Shown: positions 1 to 24,435 of the stretch, in pieces
How positions within the stretch are numbered: the first letter of the stretch is position 1
Layout of the letters: each line of letters begins with the position of its first letter
Assembly: GCA_018857735.1 (NCBI GenBank)
Contig: JABMCL010002720.1
Span: forward strand, 712,501 to 776,500
Direction: 5' to 3'
Length of the DNA: 64,000 bases
Source of the DNA: Alviniconcha marisindica
Taxonomy: Eukaryota; Mollusca; Gastropoda; Provannidae
The notes under the pieces: generated by a model
The model's input: the letters and a program-made list of their open reading frames with translations, nothing else
What the model was told of the DNA's origin: nothing
The model's database searches: none
Translations under genes and position numbers: made by a program

Positions 1-19
1 CACTAATAGTCCACGCAGC

Positions 20-25
20 TTTATT
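20..25 (-). terminator. Polyadenylation signal, ROPN1L
   Basis: AATAAA on the minus strand, 175 bases past the ROPN1L stop codon. It supports ending the transcript at the window edge with the stop at 200-202. Confidence 0.55.
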
Positions 26-199
26 CCACTCATTTTGGAAGTCATTTCACTTGCAAACAATGCTAACTTTTCTCCCACCACAAAAAACAAAAAACAAAAA
101 CACAACAAAAAAACAACAACAAACAAAAAAGCAACAAGGAAAACCATGAAAACCCAACCATATCTGGTACACTGTTAAATGAAACACTCTTCAGCAAAC

Positions 200-3100
200 T
201 TACACATCATACTGTAGGTGGTTGATAACGTCATTGATTTGCTGCTGGGAGATCTCGCCGTCAATCTTGGCCAGGTACTGGTACAGGTCCTTGAAGAGTG
301 GGAATGGGATGCGTGCTGGACCACCCTCAGGGTCTGCTGTCAGGATCTCGCATACCACCTTCATGGCGTCTGTGATGTTCTGTCAGACACGCAAGAGCAG
401 ACTTGGTCACTAAAATGTTGGAGGGAATCACCTATAACATTGCGGACAAATATGATGCAAGATCAGAATCTGCTCCTGCAGTTTTTGATCAGCAGTTTGC
501 TAATTTTTACTCTTTATTTTCAATTTGTAGTTGCTGTTATTGTCAAATCTAAAAGACAAAAGGAAAAACCAAACTAAAAAGACAACTCCAAGCGTGTTAA
601 ATAGCTATGGTAATTTCCATGCAGTTGCTTCCTCTTCTTTCACACATGGACTTGGGAACTGTTAAACATGCAGTCTCTTTCATTATTACAAGATTCAGCC
701 TTTACAATGCCTGACAGAGCGCTTACCTTAACACTGATGTTGAACAATCAGCTTAGATCAAGAGGGCAACATTATAGGGCAAAATCTTTCATATGACGCA
801 CACACTAATCCTCTGTGAAACATGAAGCATGCGGTCATACAAAGCAAGCACACTTACATCCCCTAATGCTGATGCTGCCAGCGCAAAGAATCTGTTCCAC
901 TCCACCTGCCCGCTAAAGCTGCCCACCCGCACAAGGTCATCAAATTGCTCCTTAGGCAGGGCCAGGTCAAGCCATTTCTCTTCAATCGCACTCAGTGCCA
1001 CTGTCTTCTTGGGTCCCAGCTGAAAATGAAACATTTGATTAGTTAGTAGCTGGATTTTAATGTCCTGCCAGTTGCACCTGAGGACAAACAAACAAACAAA
1101 AAACAAAACAAAAACAAAACAACAAAAATCTCTGTCTTAAGTGAATGTGCATTTCCAAACTCTTCTAACATAATAATATATGTAAACCCTTTCTCTGGTC
1201 AAATCGACAAACTCAATCCATACACAAATATAATTTATAAAACAAAACATACAAACACAAACACCAAACATAATTTTTTGAAGAGTTAGTCCCTTTAGTA
1301 TCACCCTTATTGAAAACAAGCCAGGACATGGTGGTAGCATCAACAATTCTAATTTATCAGAATTTATCAACACCAGAAAAAAAGGAAAAAAAGAAGGGGG
1401 GAGGGGGGGGCATGGAAAATGGTATGGGCAAAAACAATAAACAAAAAACAAAAAAACACCAACAACAACAAACATGTTACAATAATTATAAATGTATAAT
1501 GGCAAACGCCAGTGCCACGTGGCAGCAAGCTGTGCACACTAAATACTAACTATAATCTTCCAGCTGCTCAACAAGAGCCATACAAAAAAGAAAAGAAAAA
1601 AGAAGAAAAAAAGACTATCTCTTAATGGAAAATGTTGGAGAATTTTCTGGAAAATGGAAAATGACAATTAGCAGAAAAATGACATCACAGAAAGAGCATG
1701 TGGATCAGGCAGAAAAATGAGAGAGGAGATAGGAAAGGGGAATCCAATGACAACCCTGAGATTCTGAACAGGAAAGAGACATCAGACATCCCCAGCCTCT
1801 CCTTTGGGGAAAAAACATCTGATGTGGTGCTGAACACACACGCTGCTCTTAGACTGAAACCAAACACACTGATGCACATGCACTCGGACTGATGGCAAGT
1901 TTGAATCTGACTGATGCTAAACCCACTGACAACATGCTTGGACTCTTACAACAAACACATTGATTATTACATGTACTCTCACATCAAAGACCCCTAATGT
2001 TCCCTCTGATTGACATGAAATGCACTGACACACATGAAAGCATCAAAGTACTCCAATACCAAATGTGCTGATGTACTCTAATACCAAATACACTTGGCAT
2101 TTACTGTGACACCAAATGCACTAATGATTACTGACACGAAACGCACTGATGTGTTGTGGCACTAAGCAAATTGGTAGTGGGACACAGTGTGCTCAGACTG
2201 AGACAAAAACATGCTGATGTACTCTGTGACACATCTGTCGGCAGATATGCTCTTCTACAGACACCCGAATGTTCAGAATACCATCCTTCTGAATAAAGTC
2301 CTGTGGTCAGCGCTCTTTCTCTTACCAGGCTCCAGTTATCTGGAACCAACTCCCTGTTTCTGTCTGCCATTCTACCTCTTGTCAGCTCTTGAAAATCTTC
2401 CTTGAAAATCTTTCTCTTTTTAAAAACTGTTTCTTCAGTCCCATTGTCCTGGTATGTGGCTGGTGTGTGTGTGTGTGTGTGTGTGTGTATGCGTGCATGT
2501 GCGTGCATGTGTAGAACTTTGTGTGTGTGTGTGTGTGTGCATTCATATTGCATGCATGAATTTGGACAATATGTACTTGAAAAAAATGGGTAAGTGTTTC
2601 AGGCCTGTGTGGATTAGGCACTCTAAGTATTCATTATTATTATTATTTCTCAATTTACCTCATCTGAGTATGAAATTTCAAACAGTGGCAAAGGTTTCAT
2701 GCTGAAGCAACGGTTGACAGTGACTGCTTAGGTCACAAGTGACGCTGTGACATCTACCACACTAGTTTTGCAACATTTGCAAAAGCTGTTGCAGTATCCT
2801 TTTTCTTTTCTTTATCAGCAGAGTGAGTAAGTAAGCTGATTACTTGATATCTGATGTCCAGTCAGCAATTCCATTCAAATCAGGGCAATTCTTGTTTCAC
2901 GTTATCAGTAAGTTGTCAACTGATTTCCTTTTGCCTTACACAAAAGATTTGAATAAATGCAATCAAACATAGGAAAGAGCTTAAAGACTGAATGGGGATA
3001 GAAATTTAAGCTCACAGGATTAGTGGATCCAGTTGAGCTCAAACCTTTGAACTGTGGACATTGCAGATTTACTCCCATAACTGCTTTAATATTTCTGTCG

Positions 3101-6100
3101 AAAGTGGCTTGGCTCAGCTCAGAGTGAGATCTGCTGCTGGCATTCTAACTACAACATTCCTTTGTCCAGTAGATGATGCTTTTCATGTTTCTTTGGATGA
3201 ATCAATTTTGAGCCAATGAAGTGATGGAGGGCCTTCAGGCTACCACTACCAGGTCATGTCTCTATCATGTTCGCAGGTCAAAAATAGAAACACCATTTGT
3301 ATCTGCCTTGTAAACAGATGCCTGCTGTGAATGTGAAAATTGAGACCAAAAAAAAATCATTAAGCACTGCAGATGTCAAATGCATGCCCTGAATGGACAT
3401 TGGATGGTGCTGAGAAAATAATGTTGTGAAACTTGAAAATTACTGAAACATTTTGCCAAATGTTGAGAAACAGATACACCATTCAATGATGTATCTGATT
3501 CTCAATGTTTCCCACTAAATATTTGCCACTCAATTGCTTCTAGCAAAAGCATATAATACTGATTTGCCCTCATCCCCCTCCAACTCCAAGGAGACCTATT
3601 TTTAAATTTGACAAAAGTGGTATACCTTGGAGGCTGACTCTTATGGGACAATAAGTTTAGTTCCCTGCATCAGAATACATAGTATGTATGAGTTACAGGC
3701 TTCTGGCTCTGCATGCAAAAGACACCCAGGCAGTTGAAAATCTCAGAAATGCTTATCTAAATGCCTATCCATTCCACAGTCTCAAGGCATGGGAGGCAAC
3801 TTAGAATTTTGAGCCTGGCGTGTCTGACAGAGCCCATGTGGGAAATTTAAAAAAACAAACAAAAAAACATGACCACACTGCTGCCGGCAACCCATCCCAC
3901 CATCACCTGTGGTAAGCAAATTTACACTGCTTTGTTTTATTATACCTTTAATCAAGAACATGAAACTTGGAGGCTTAATTTTCTGTTTAGTAGGCTCTAC
4001 ACACTGAAGCTGACTGTGACCTGTTCCTTGTCTCTGTTTTGTGTGAACTGCTCCCTTGTTTCTGTTCTGTGCCAACTGGTCTGTCTCTGTTCTGTGCCAT
4101 CTGTTCTGTATGTTTTGTGCCAAATGTTCTGTGCCCAACGGTTTGTCTCTGTTCTGTGCTAACTGTTCTGTGCCATCTGTTCTGTGTTCTGTCCCAACTG
4201 TTCTTTGCCAAATGTTCTGTCTCTGTTCTGTCCCAACTCTTCTCTCTCGGTTATGTGCCAACACATCTGCTTCTGTTCTCTGCCAACAGTTCTGAATCTG
4301 TTCCATGTGAACTGCTCCTTGTCTGATTCTTCTCTGCCAGCTGTTTTGTGTGAACTGCTCCCTGCTTCTGTTCTGTACTAACTGTTCTGTTTTCTGTTCT
4401 GTGTGAACTTCTCCCTGTCTCTGTTCTGTGACAGCTGTCCAGTCTCTGTTCTGTGACAACTGTTCTGTGCCAACTATTTTCACTCTGTTCGGTGCCAAGT
4501 GGTCCTTGTAAACTATTCTCTTTCTGTTCTGTGTGAACTCTCTGGACATGCCTCTGTTCTGTGCCAGTTACTATCTTTATTATGTGTGAACTGTTCTCTC
4601 TCTCTCTGTTCTGTGCCAAATGCTCTGTCTATATTCTGTGTGAACCGCTCTCTCTCTCTCTGTTCTGTGACAACTGCTCTAAGTTCTGTGTGAACTGCTC
4701 TCCCTCTCTCTCTGTACTTGTGCCAACTGCTGTCTATATTCTTGTATGAACTTCTGTCTTGTGCCAACAGTTCTGTCTCTAGTCTGTGCCAACTGCTCTT
4801 TCTCTGTTCTGTGCCAACAGTTCTGTTTCTGTTCTGAGTGAACTGTTCTTTGCCAACCATTTTGTCTCTGTTCTGAACTGCTCTTTGTTTCTGTTATGTG
4901 CCAACTATCTCTGTTGTGTGCTAACTTCTCTGTCTCTGTTGTGTGCTAACTGCTCTGTCTCTGTTGTTTGCTAACTGCTCTGTCTCTGTTCTGTGCCAGC
5001 TGTCCATTAGTTCTGCATGCATGAACTGCTCTGTTCTGTGCCAACTGTTCTGTTCTGTTTCTGTTCTGTGTGAACTTTTTCCTCTCTCCGTGCTGCGACA
5101 ACTGTTTTATATCTATATATATATATTTGTTCTATGTGAACGTAAAGATCTCTTTAATGTGTGCTGTACATTCTTTGTCCCAGTCTGAACATCTCATAAC
5201 AGCCTCAGTGTATTCATGGAACGTTCAGGTTGTCTTTCCCACAAAAAGCCAGCAGCCACTGAGCCTACGAAACATACATACAACTTTGCTGGAATTTAGA
5301 CCAATTTTACCCAAACAGGTACACTTCCACTGCTGTAGAATCTTCAGTTGCATGCTTGCCACACACAGGATCTCTTTTTCACCTCATCTGACAGCCTAGA
5401 CAATCAGTCCACCACCCAGCCACTGAGGAGTTAGGTGGGATTCAAACCCCAAAAGCTCCTGAGTGCAGTGCCTTAAGCACCTGGCCACAGCAGAGCAGCT
5501 CCCTTTTTCATGAGTGACTGTGAGGACTGCGCTCTGTGCTCATGCACTACCACAACAGCTGATTCACTTTTGATATTCAGTGCTCAGTCAGCCATGAATG
5601 GTCATTTTGATGCAAAAACTTGAGTCATCAAATCACAAATAAAAGTCTACTTCTCTTGTCAACTTAAACATTAACATCTAAAGCGAATGAGTAAAACTGA
5701 ACTTGAATGAGCTGGGAAGGCAGCAAATAGGATGGCAGGATTCCTGGCAGCAGGCAAAACATGCAAGTTGATTCTGACCTTTGCCAGGCTTTAATACTAA
5801 TAACACCAGATAATTCTTTTAAAGTGCCATTCTCTAATACAACTGAAGCTCACTGCGCTGTAATATTATACAAGTTAACAAAGACAAAGAGAAAAGAGGA
5901 AACCTCTGATAGCTCTGAGCTTACAGCAGAGGAGACCTTAATTTCTGTCTGCATTACCCCTTCATGGGGTTCCTAAACATTATTCCATGTTTCCAAAACA
6001 CATTGGTGAGTTGAGGACTAACCTGTTTGTTAAGCACCTTGAGAAGACCTGGTGTCAGACCGGTGTCAGTTTTTTGTGTAGCCACTGGCATCTCCAACCG

Positions 6101-6478
6101 CTCCTTGACTGGTGGCATCTCTCCTTTGGCCATGGCACGGAAGTAACTGTGCCACAAAAATCATCACAGCAATTTAGTGTGAGTCTTCCAAAACATGTGA
6201 TACAACTACAATACAAACAGAAAACAAGCACAAGCTGGCTCTGAGCTACATTTTCTGCAAAAGAGAAAACTGGTAGCAGCAAAGTACAAGAACAACAACA
6301 CTAACATAACAAAATGATTTTTTCAAATTAATTTCACTTACGCTGCTGACCAGGCCAGGACATCTTTGGGCTGTGTGCGGATGGCTGCCTTTGTAAACTG
6401 TTTTAGAATGTCCATCAACTCTGGTGGGATGTTGATCTGCTGAGAGCAGTAGTACGGTTCATCTGGGTTGGTTGGCAT
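200..6478 (-). CDS. ROPN1L: Ropporin-1-like protein (RIIa domain, sperm flagellum)
   Basis: Four coding exons, read on the minus strand: 6478-6342, 6146-6023, 1019-858 and 379-200. Junctions are GT-AG and phases agree (2,0,0), giving 200 aa. The start ATG lies 10 nt inside an exon whose acceptor is at 6489, so a 5'UTR exon lies upstream. The N-terminus carries the RIIa dimerisation/docking domain (about residues 16-52, IPPELMDILKQFTKAAIRTQ). It is followed by family blocks VKERLEMPVATQKTDTGLT and EILTADPEGGPARIPF. Family knowledge: ropporins bind AKAP-type helices in the radial spokes and fibrous sheath of motile flagella. The C-terminus is about 30 aa shorter than human ROPN1L. The stop codon overlaps a perfect GTAAGT donor, so a further exon outside the window cannot be excluded. 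The identity is firm; the exact 3' end is less so. Confidence 0.93.
1690..1810. repeat. Dispersed repeat, inverted copy of 28310-28410
   Basis: The stretch reading GAGAGGAGATAGGAAAGGGG and its flanks (CCTGAGATTC, CAGACATCCCCA) recurs in reverse complement at about 28310-28410. It lies in ROPN1L intron 3. I see no coding capacity. Confidence 0.55.
2465..2540. repeat. (GT)n microsatellite
   Basis: Two near-pure GT tracts interrupted by GCATGT steps, in ROPN1L intron 3. The rest of 1020-4000 holds no recognisable gene. Confidence 0.9.
4019..5075. repeat. Minisatellite, CTGTTCTGTGCCAACTG family
   Basis: About 1 kb of head-to-tail units built from CTGTTCTGTGCCAACTG and TCTGTCTCTG, roughly 20-40 bp each and increasingly divergent toward both ends, in ROPN1L intron 3. 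It creates long repetitive open frames on both strands that are not genes. Unlike the DDX51 arrays I could not match the unit to a ROPN1L exon edge. Confidence 0.9.
5425..5515 (-). mobile_element. tRNA-derived SINE head
   Basis: On the minus strand the sequence has an A-box-like TGGCCAGGTGCTTAAGGC followed about 35 bases later by a B-box-like GGGGTTTGAATCCC. This spacing and wording match a Ser/Leu-type tRNA. There is no clean acceptor stem, so it is read as a tRNA-derived SINE rather than a working tRNA gene. Confidence 0.6.
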
Positions 6479-7211
6479 GGTGTTAGTTCTGGAACAAGAG
6501 AAGACTGTCATAATACATTTCATCTCATCAACAAACTAAAGCAGACAGTCTAACAATATATAAACAAAGGTCCAGATCAGCATGATTTCAAGAATCAAAA
6601 AACGTCCAGGCATTTTCTCATTTTCCCTTAGAATGTTTTAGATGTTAGCAATTTATTACATCCTTGCACCTGCAGGAAATTTAGTTCTTATGGAGACTGT
6701 AGGAATGTGTGTGGAAGTTCAAACCGCTAAGCCTACACATCAGCTATTCAATATCATGAAGAAAGTACACACAAAAATCATCAACAGAAACATATCTTTT
6801 GAATGCACAGTAAATCAAATATACTGTTTGCCAAACGTTGCTGTCTGCTCAAAGTTAAATTCTGAAATTCGAAATGTTCCCTACACTGTTAATTAAATAG
6901 CAACAGTTATTGACATAAACGTTAGGAATTCCAAAAGTAACAACTTTTTTTTTTCTTACTTTTTTTTACACGACGATCCGTCTGCTCACTAAGGCAAGAC
7001 GCAGACACAGTTACTCTAGATGTTTATATGTTACTGTAAGGCAGTTCTTAGTGACTCAACATCACTGGTGATGATGATAACGATGATCTCAACGTTTTGT
7101 GATTTTGGGTGCAGGTGCAGGTGACTGTTAAAAAGCTGAAGATATGAAATGTTAATAACAAAATCCACCCTTATAAAGCAGTAAACCATTAGCAACGGTT
7201 ATTTCACTTAC

Positions 7212-7560
7212 TTATAGTTATCTTTTAACTTCTTGTTGAATGTTATCAGTCAAAACAAGTTCACAAAATATACGCTGCTCTTCGGCTGTGCTGTTGCGGT
7301 TGTTCGTGGCAACGACTGCGCAGTCGCAGGAAGTCGATGCAAAGTTTTTCCGGTTGACCGCAACTATCACTACAAATAAGATCCAAACAAAAACTTAATT
7401 ATCTCTGCTAAACGTATTGGTTTTAACCTAACCACTCTTTCAACAATTAACCTCGCTTATTGGAAACAATAGCATGCGAATATACAGTGATTTTAATCTC
7501 ACCTTTGAAAACTTAACTCCCTTCGTTCGACGTCACTTTGAGTAAAGTGTCGTCTGCTAT
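7212..7560. promoter_or_regulatory. Putative bidirectional promoter, ROPN1L / HORMAD
   Basis: The two first exons face away from each other here. On the minus strand a GTAAGT donor at 7211-7206 is the likely end of the ROPN1L 5'UTR exon. On the plus strand a GGTAAGT donor at 7623 ends the likely HORMAD 5'UTR exon. The interval has more CpG than its surroundings. No TATA box is evident. Inference from layout; transcript starts are unknown. Confidence 0.5.
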
Positions 7561-7622
7561 CTGTCCGCAGACGAACTTCGGCAATCGTGTGGCGTCAAGA
7601 AAACCAGAGAAATAAAGTACGG
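7540..7622 (+). other. Probable 5'UTR exon of the HORMAD gene
   Basis: A strong donor (ACGG|GTAAGT) at 7622/7623 has no coding frame before it. The first coding exon of the HORMAD gene begins at 8321 after an acceptor. A noncoding leader exon ending here is the simplest explanation; its 5' end is a guess. Confidence 0.45.
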
Positions 7623-8199
7623 GTAAGTATGCAAAAAAGACCATATGAACTTACTTCATATTTTTTGCATGTGAAACGAAAACAGAAAAGCGCATTTTTG
7701 TTTGTTTGTTTGTGTGTGTTTTTTTAAGTTTTTATATTATTAGAAATTCATGTTTCCTTTATTGAATATACAAAGAGTGAAAGACAAGAAAATGTCAAGT
7801 ACTCAGTTAAAAAGAACCAAAGCCATACATCCAAAGAGATGGTTTATAGTTTCCACATCATTATTTTCGTGTGTTTTGGGTTGTTGTTGTTTTTCGCCCT
7901 TTTTTCGGGGGTGGGGGAGGGGCGGTTACTTAAAGTTTTTATTTTGGTATAGCTAGAAAAGATTTACAGGAGAAACGAAGGCCGCAAAAGGAAGGCACAT
8001 TTCGACTGCCACAAAACCCACCCTTTTTAATTCTTAGCGTGAGCGAAATTTTCTGTTGATTTTTGCCTGGGTAGATCTTTCACCATCAATGCCATGAAGT
8101 CTTTAATGCCTACACCGGTGTAACATACAGGACCCACCCACCCCTCCCCCCTCCATGAAGCCATATGAAGGAATGTGCTCACCACCCAGATAGTCTGAA

Positions 8200-8305
8200 A
8201 GGGTGGAGGAAGTTGCTACCTAAAATCATAAAATGAAATTGGAACCCATGATCTCATAATCTAATGCCCACATCATTTGGCTTAATGCCACCTGCCTTTA
8301 ATTGC
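8200..8305 (-). mobile_element. tRNA-derived SINE-like fragment
   Basis: On the minus strand the wording GGTGGCATTAAGCC...GGCATTAGATTATGAGATC...GGGTTCCAATT resembles a tRNA A box, anticodon arm and B box. The match is degenerate. It sits in the HORMAD 5' intron just before the coding exon. Confidence 0.45.
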
Positions 8306-8338
8306 CATTTTTTGTTCCAGTTCTAAGCTAACAGCATA

Positions 8339-20194
<11,856 letters not shown>

Positions 20195-21120
20195 AAACAA
20201 AGTAGTGAGCTGGCCCGGGCAATTCACACTGATTTCCAAACAATTTGTGTTGATTTCTTTGTCCATGTTTTGTAAAGCAACAGTTGACTACAGCATTCAG
20301 TAATCATCCAAATTCTATACAGTACTAACAAGTAACAAAATGGCTTTATTCTGTGGTATACATTAGTACAGATACTGTAATAGTACTACTGGTCTGGATG
20401 TTTTAAATTGATAATCTGTTAGTGTTTCACAGATCAGTTATTAAAGTTCTTTTATTCTATTCAAAGAAAAATTGTGGTAATTTCCTTTTTGTTGTTGTTT
20501 CCCCCACGTGTGGTAGAAGAAAATAAAGACATTTTGGGTTTGGGTTAGAATGTGCTGGCATAAATTAATGGTTTAAAATTAAATGCTGCATAATCCCCAA
20601 CCCTGTACCTTTGATCTTCACACCCATCCCAACCCTTTGTTTTGGTGCTATTAGTATTTCATGCAGAGTATTTTATACTGTTAGTTTGAATTTAAGTTAG
20701 AATGTTCATTTGTTCCATGTTCAAACTTCACATATATATATATACCAGATGTGTTCACTATTTTCTCTATTCCCAATTCTTATAATAAGCATATATACAT
20801 GACATAATTGTTGGTATGAAATAGTCTTGCAAACTAAACAAGTGGGGAATTTAAGTTCTTTGTTGATGTTTTCTGTCTGGAATGCAGTATATTGATTCAA
20901 CTATATAGTTCTTGCTTGTGTTTGTTTTGTTACTGAAGTTTAACTTCAAGTATTTCATTGCTACAGATAAAAATGATGTAGGTTATGTCTCTGTGAAACT
21001 TTAGTTGAATTATTATAATTGAAAAAGGGTTCAGAAGTTGTTTGTGTGCATTCTTACAGAAAGATTATAAAGAGAACAATGGATTGAAAGAAATACACTA
21101 CAGATTTAAGTTTGCTTTGC

Positions 21121-21126
21121 AATAAA
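21121..21126 (+). terminator. Polyadenylation signal, HORMAD gene
   Basis: AATAAA about 930 bases past the HORMAD stop codon. A weaker candidate is AATAAA near 20521. The stretch between is AT-rich 3'UTR without other features. Confidence 0.45.
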
Positions 21127-22827
21127 GATTAAAGAATATTAAGTACTACTCCCCCTTTTTCTTTTGGAAAAAAAGTGAGAGAAAAAGTGTATGATTGTGT
21201 GTGCTGAGTGAAAACTAAAATGCTATTGATGAACACTAGTCAACTGAAGAAACCACCCAAATAACAACAAGAGTAATAAAAAAACTAATACATGCTGTAA
21301 CAATCTCATGTTTAAAGTAAACTAGAAAAACGAGGTTCTAAAAATACATGTTGTAACAATCTGAAGTAAACTAGAAAATGCAGGTCTTAAAACAGTTTGA
21401 CTTTGACCTGGATAAAAGAAAATATGTTTATTCTCATCTTCTGTACTGCAGCCAGCACCTTAGATTGGCATGTGTACGGCTATAACCATGTGTATTTATA
21501 TATGGGGGCAGGCACAGGAGAAAGAAACAAAACAGAAAGTCAAATTGTTCATGAAAATTAGTTTTCTGTACCAAAGGAAACACATTATGAACAGAATTGA
21601 TTAAAATAGAATCCTTCCTGTCTTCCCCCCCCCCCCCCCCCCCCCCCCCCCCCACACACCACACACATAAACAAACAAACCGTAAAATTATGAAGTAGCA
21701 CACGGGTTAAACAGCTTGGTTTTGATCCAGAGTTTTGCTGATGTGGGTCCTTCTGTTTCTGTAGCATACGTTGCTAGCATCCAGCAATCTGGCACTGATG
21801 CATGATGATAGTAAAAATAGTAGATTAGTTATGGCACCCTATCACATAAAGGCCCAGCATGCTTACAAAGGTCTACGGATACACGCTTTTCATCACACTG
21901 ACACGGCACACGGCACGCACGCATGCACGCACACACACACACACACACACACAAATTCATTACTGGTGATCGGTTGGTTGAATAAGAAAAAAGAAAACGA
22001 CATGTCAGCATGCAGAATACCATTACGGAAATTTGGGCTTAACATGCAAACAATCGGTCTTACCGACCAGTTTGAACAATCAGCGCATTGATATGATATG
22101 GTGATCATATTTACAGAAGCGAAAAGCTTTTCTCTGGTCTTTGCCAGCCTAAGCTATTCTATTTTAACTTTCAACACTGGGGTCACTGCATTTTTCCTTC
22201 GCTCAACATCGTCGCCATTCTTCTATCGTGCAACTGAAAAAGCGTTGTCGCCCGAGTGCTGTTTAACGGAAAGAAAAGAAGAAGATGAAGAAAATGATGC
22301 AACAACCACAGAAAAACAAACAAACAAAAAGAATCCATCCAACCGCCCCCCTGCGCGCTCCTACAGTGACAGAGCCTGAAAGCTGAAAGTCTGCTCTACC
22401 GGGAAGAACTTGGAGAACACGCGGCATGCATTGTTTACAAACAATACGACCTGCTGTACATTACCTCCCCTATCAAAGGATTCACGCTCGTTTTCAAATC
22501 CTTACACCCACATGGATACTAAACGATGAGTTAAAACTCACTACCAGACGACTGATGATCATGCTAACGCTCACCGCTTTTATTACAAATAATTACAAAT
22601 GGGTGAAAATTAGCTTTTCACGGCTTCCCTCACAACTTGGCAAGGGGCATCACTCTCACGACCCAAAGCCTTTCACTCAGAAGTTGGAAAGAACCCAGTG
22701 TGACGAAACTCCGCAGAACTGTGGCAACGTAAGCAGAGTGCGGACACTGCGTTTTGCTATGTACAGGTAGTGTGTGGGTACAACTGGATATTACCGTGTG
22801 TCTGTGCGGAGGGAAGCAGGCACCACG
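21127..22827. other. HORMAD-VHL intergenic region and VHL promoter
   Basis: It holds a 29-base poly-C tract (21625-21653), a short (AC)n tract near 21930 and a CpG-richer stretch from about 22190 to the VHL start. Open frames at 22426-22770 have no recognisable domain. No TATA box is obvious. Confidence 0.5.
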
Positions 22828-24172
22828 ATGGCAGAAGCGGAGTCGGTAAAGTCCATCCATAGCGATCGCCAGGTAAAAGCGACTTTTACAAACGCGTCCG
22901 AGCGTAACGTGGACATCTATTGGGTGGATTTCCATGGCAAACTAGTTCGTTATTTCACCAACGTGGAACCTGGCAAGAAAGAGAGAATCTACACGTACGT
23001 GACCCACCCGTGGGTGGCCCGGGACTGCGCCACGGGCCAGAGGATGTACCTGTCGGGGCGGCCTGTGTACGTGCCCGCACTGCCCGACGAGGAGGAACTG
23101 CAGGGAGACGATCTGGACCCGACTTTGATGATCACTCTGGAGATCACCATTCATATTCCTGGTGTGTACTGCTGTTCATGATTTGATTACAATTGGCAGT
23201 TATTCCAGTTTTGCATACTGATATATATGCTTGCCCAAGTATGGTGGCCTGAACTTCTGAGCGATGAAAAAACAACAACAGAAAAACATTTAAAAAAAAA
23301 AAAAAAAAAGCCAAAGAAAGAAAGAATATATATATCGTGCGATTGAAATTAGAATGATACGCATAATAAATGGAACCCCTGACAAAAAGACCACGCTTAT
23401 CAAGAGCTGTGTATCATATATATCTAAGACCACTTTTTGTGGAGCAATGCATAGTTCAGGAGCCGTGTGAGAGTCGAGGTGGCCGTCCTGGGCTGTCCGT
23501 CCTAACGAGCCTTCTGGTTTCCGTGGACGTAAAGCTATATTGAACCATGCTTCGGCATTGGTCTCAGCTTGTCCCTAATATGTCAACTGACATCTGAGGA
23601 CATTAAGCAACACTACCTACCTACCTGTGGAGCAATAGTCTGAAGTACATCACTACATCAGTACGTGCATGTGCATCATGTATGTCAGTTGTCACTACAT
23701 GTGCACATGTTTTGAAAACACAGATTATTAATAGTGACATGTGCACATACTGACTTAGCACAAAAAGTTGCATGCATGAAAACACACACACACATCTATC
23801 ATAATAAAAATAATAATTATACTGTTAAATAAGTGTAAACTATAATATAGTCCAATCACACTAATTCAGTAAGTGGCTTAAAAGTTACACTAACTGTTTC
23901 AGTTTCAACTTTGATTTCACAGTCCAGTCCAGGGATTGTACTGTGTGCAGCTACAAGTAGACTGTAGGACAATAGCCAGGCAGTTTCATTATTTCATTTT
24001 CTTTTCAGTATTTCGTCTAGAGGAGATCTGCATTGGATTCTTCCGAAAACACTTGAGTGCAGAGAACATGTTAGGGCTGGAGGTGAACCACTACATAACA
24101 GAGAGAATTCGCAACATTCCAATACCTTCTGCAAGGGTCTACCACCTGGACGGGAGGATCACTGATGAGTGA
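22828..24172 (+). CDS. VHL: Von Hippel-Lindau protein, HIF-binding E3 substrate receptor
   Basis: Two exons, 22828-23161 and 24009-24172, joined in phase 1, give 165 aa. The ATG at 22828 (ACGATGG) is chosen because the frame upstream has only a GTG. The beta domain holds the hydroxyproline pocket residues W32, Y42, Y57, H60 and W62, matching human W88, Y98, Y112, H115 and W117; human S111 is T56 here. The alpha domain starts with VFRLEEICIGFFRKHL, keeping the L-x-x-x-C elongin C contact. Family role: recruits prolyl-hydroxylated HIF-alpha to the elongin/cullin-2 ligase. The single intron matches the second human intron; the first is absent. There is no acidic N-terminal repeat as in long human VHL. 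Confidence 0.93.
23455..23570. repeat. Dispersed repeat shared with 38225-38310
   Basis: The series GAGTCGAGGTGGCCGTCCTGG, a CCGTGG step and GACGTAAAGC appears again at about 38235-38310 with the same order. It lies in the VHL intron and is probably a SINE. Confidence 0.5.
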
Positions 24173-24435
24173 CCATGGACTGACATCATATTCAGAGATC
24201 TGCCATGCTGACACGAGAATCCCCAGTGAGTGTGACAGCAAGAGATCAAGGGTCCGCCATGGTCGACAGGGCAATCACTGATAAGATGACTGATTTGTAA
24301 CACTGACCGACAGGGTTTACCATGGTCAACAGGGCAATCACTGATATGATGACTGATGTGTAAGACTGACAGTCTGCTATGGTCAACAGGGCAATCACTG
24401 ATATGATGACTGACGTGTTACACTGACTGACATGT
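24135..24435 (+). repeat. Tandem copies of the VHL terminal coding end in its 3'UTR
   Basis: The stop-codon region (GGGAGGATCACTGATGAGTGACCATGG-like, 24154-24180) recurs downstream as CAACAGGGCAATCACTGATA with ATGATGACTGA, at about 24270, 24330 and 24390. Units are about 60-75 bp and become more uniform away from the gene. Confidence 0.7.

Noticed and set aside
3782..4860. Gln/Thr-rich repeat proteins on the minus strand
   Set aside because: Generated by the CTGTTCTGTGCCAACTG minisatellite; all three frames are partly open.
5425..5515. Functional tRNA-Ser/Leu gene
   Set aside because: A and B boxes are visible but no acceptor stem pairs, so it is better read as a SINE head.
22426..22770. 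114-aa open frame upstream of VHL
   Set aside because: No domain or splice support; it lies in the presumed VHL promoter.
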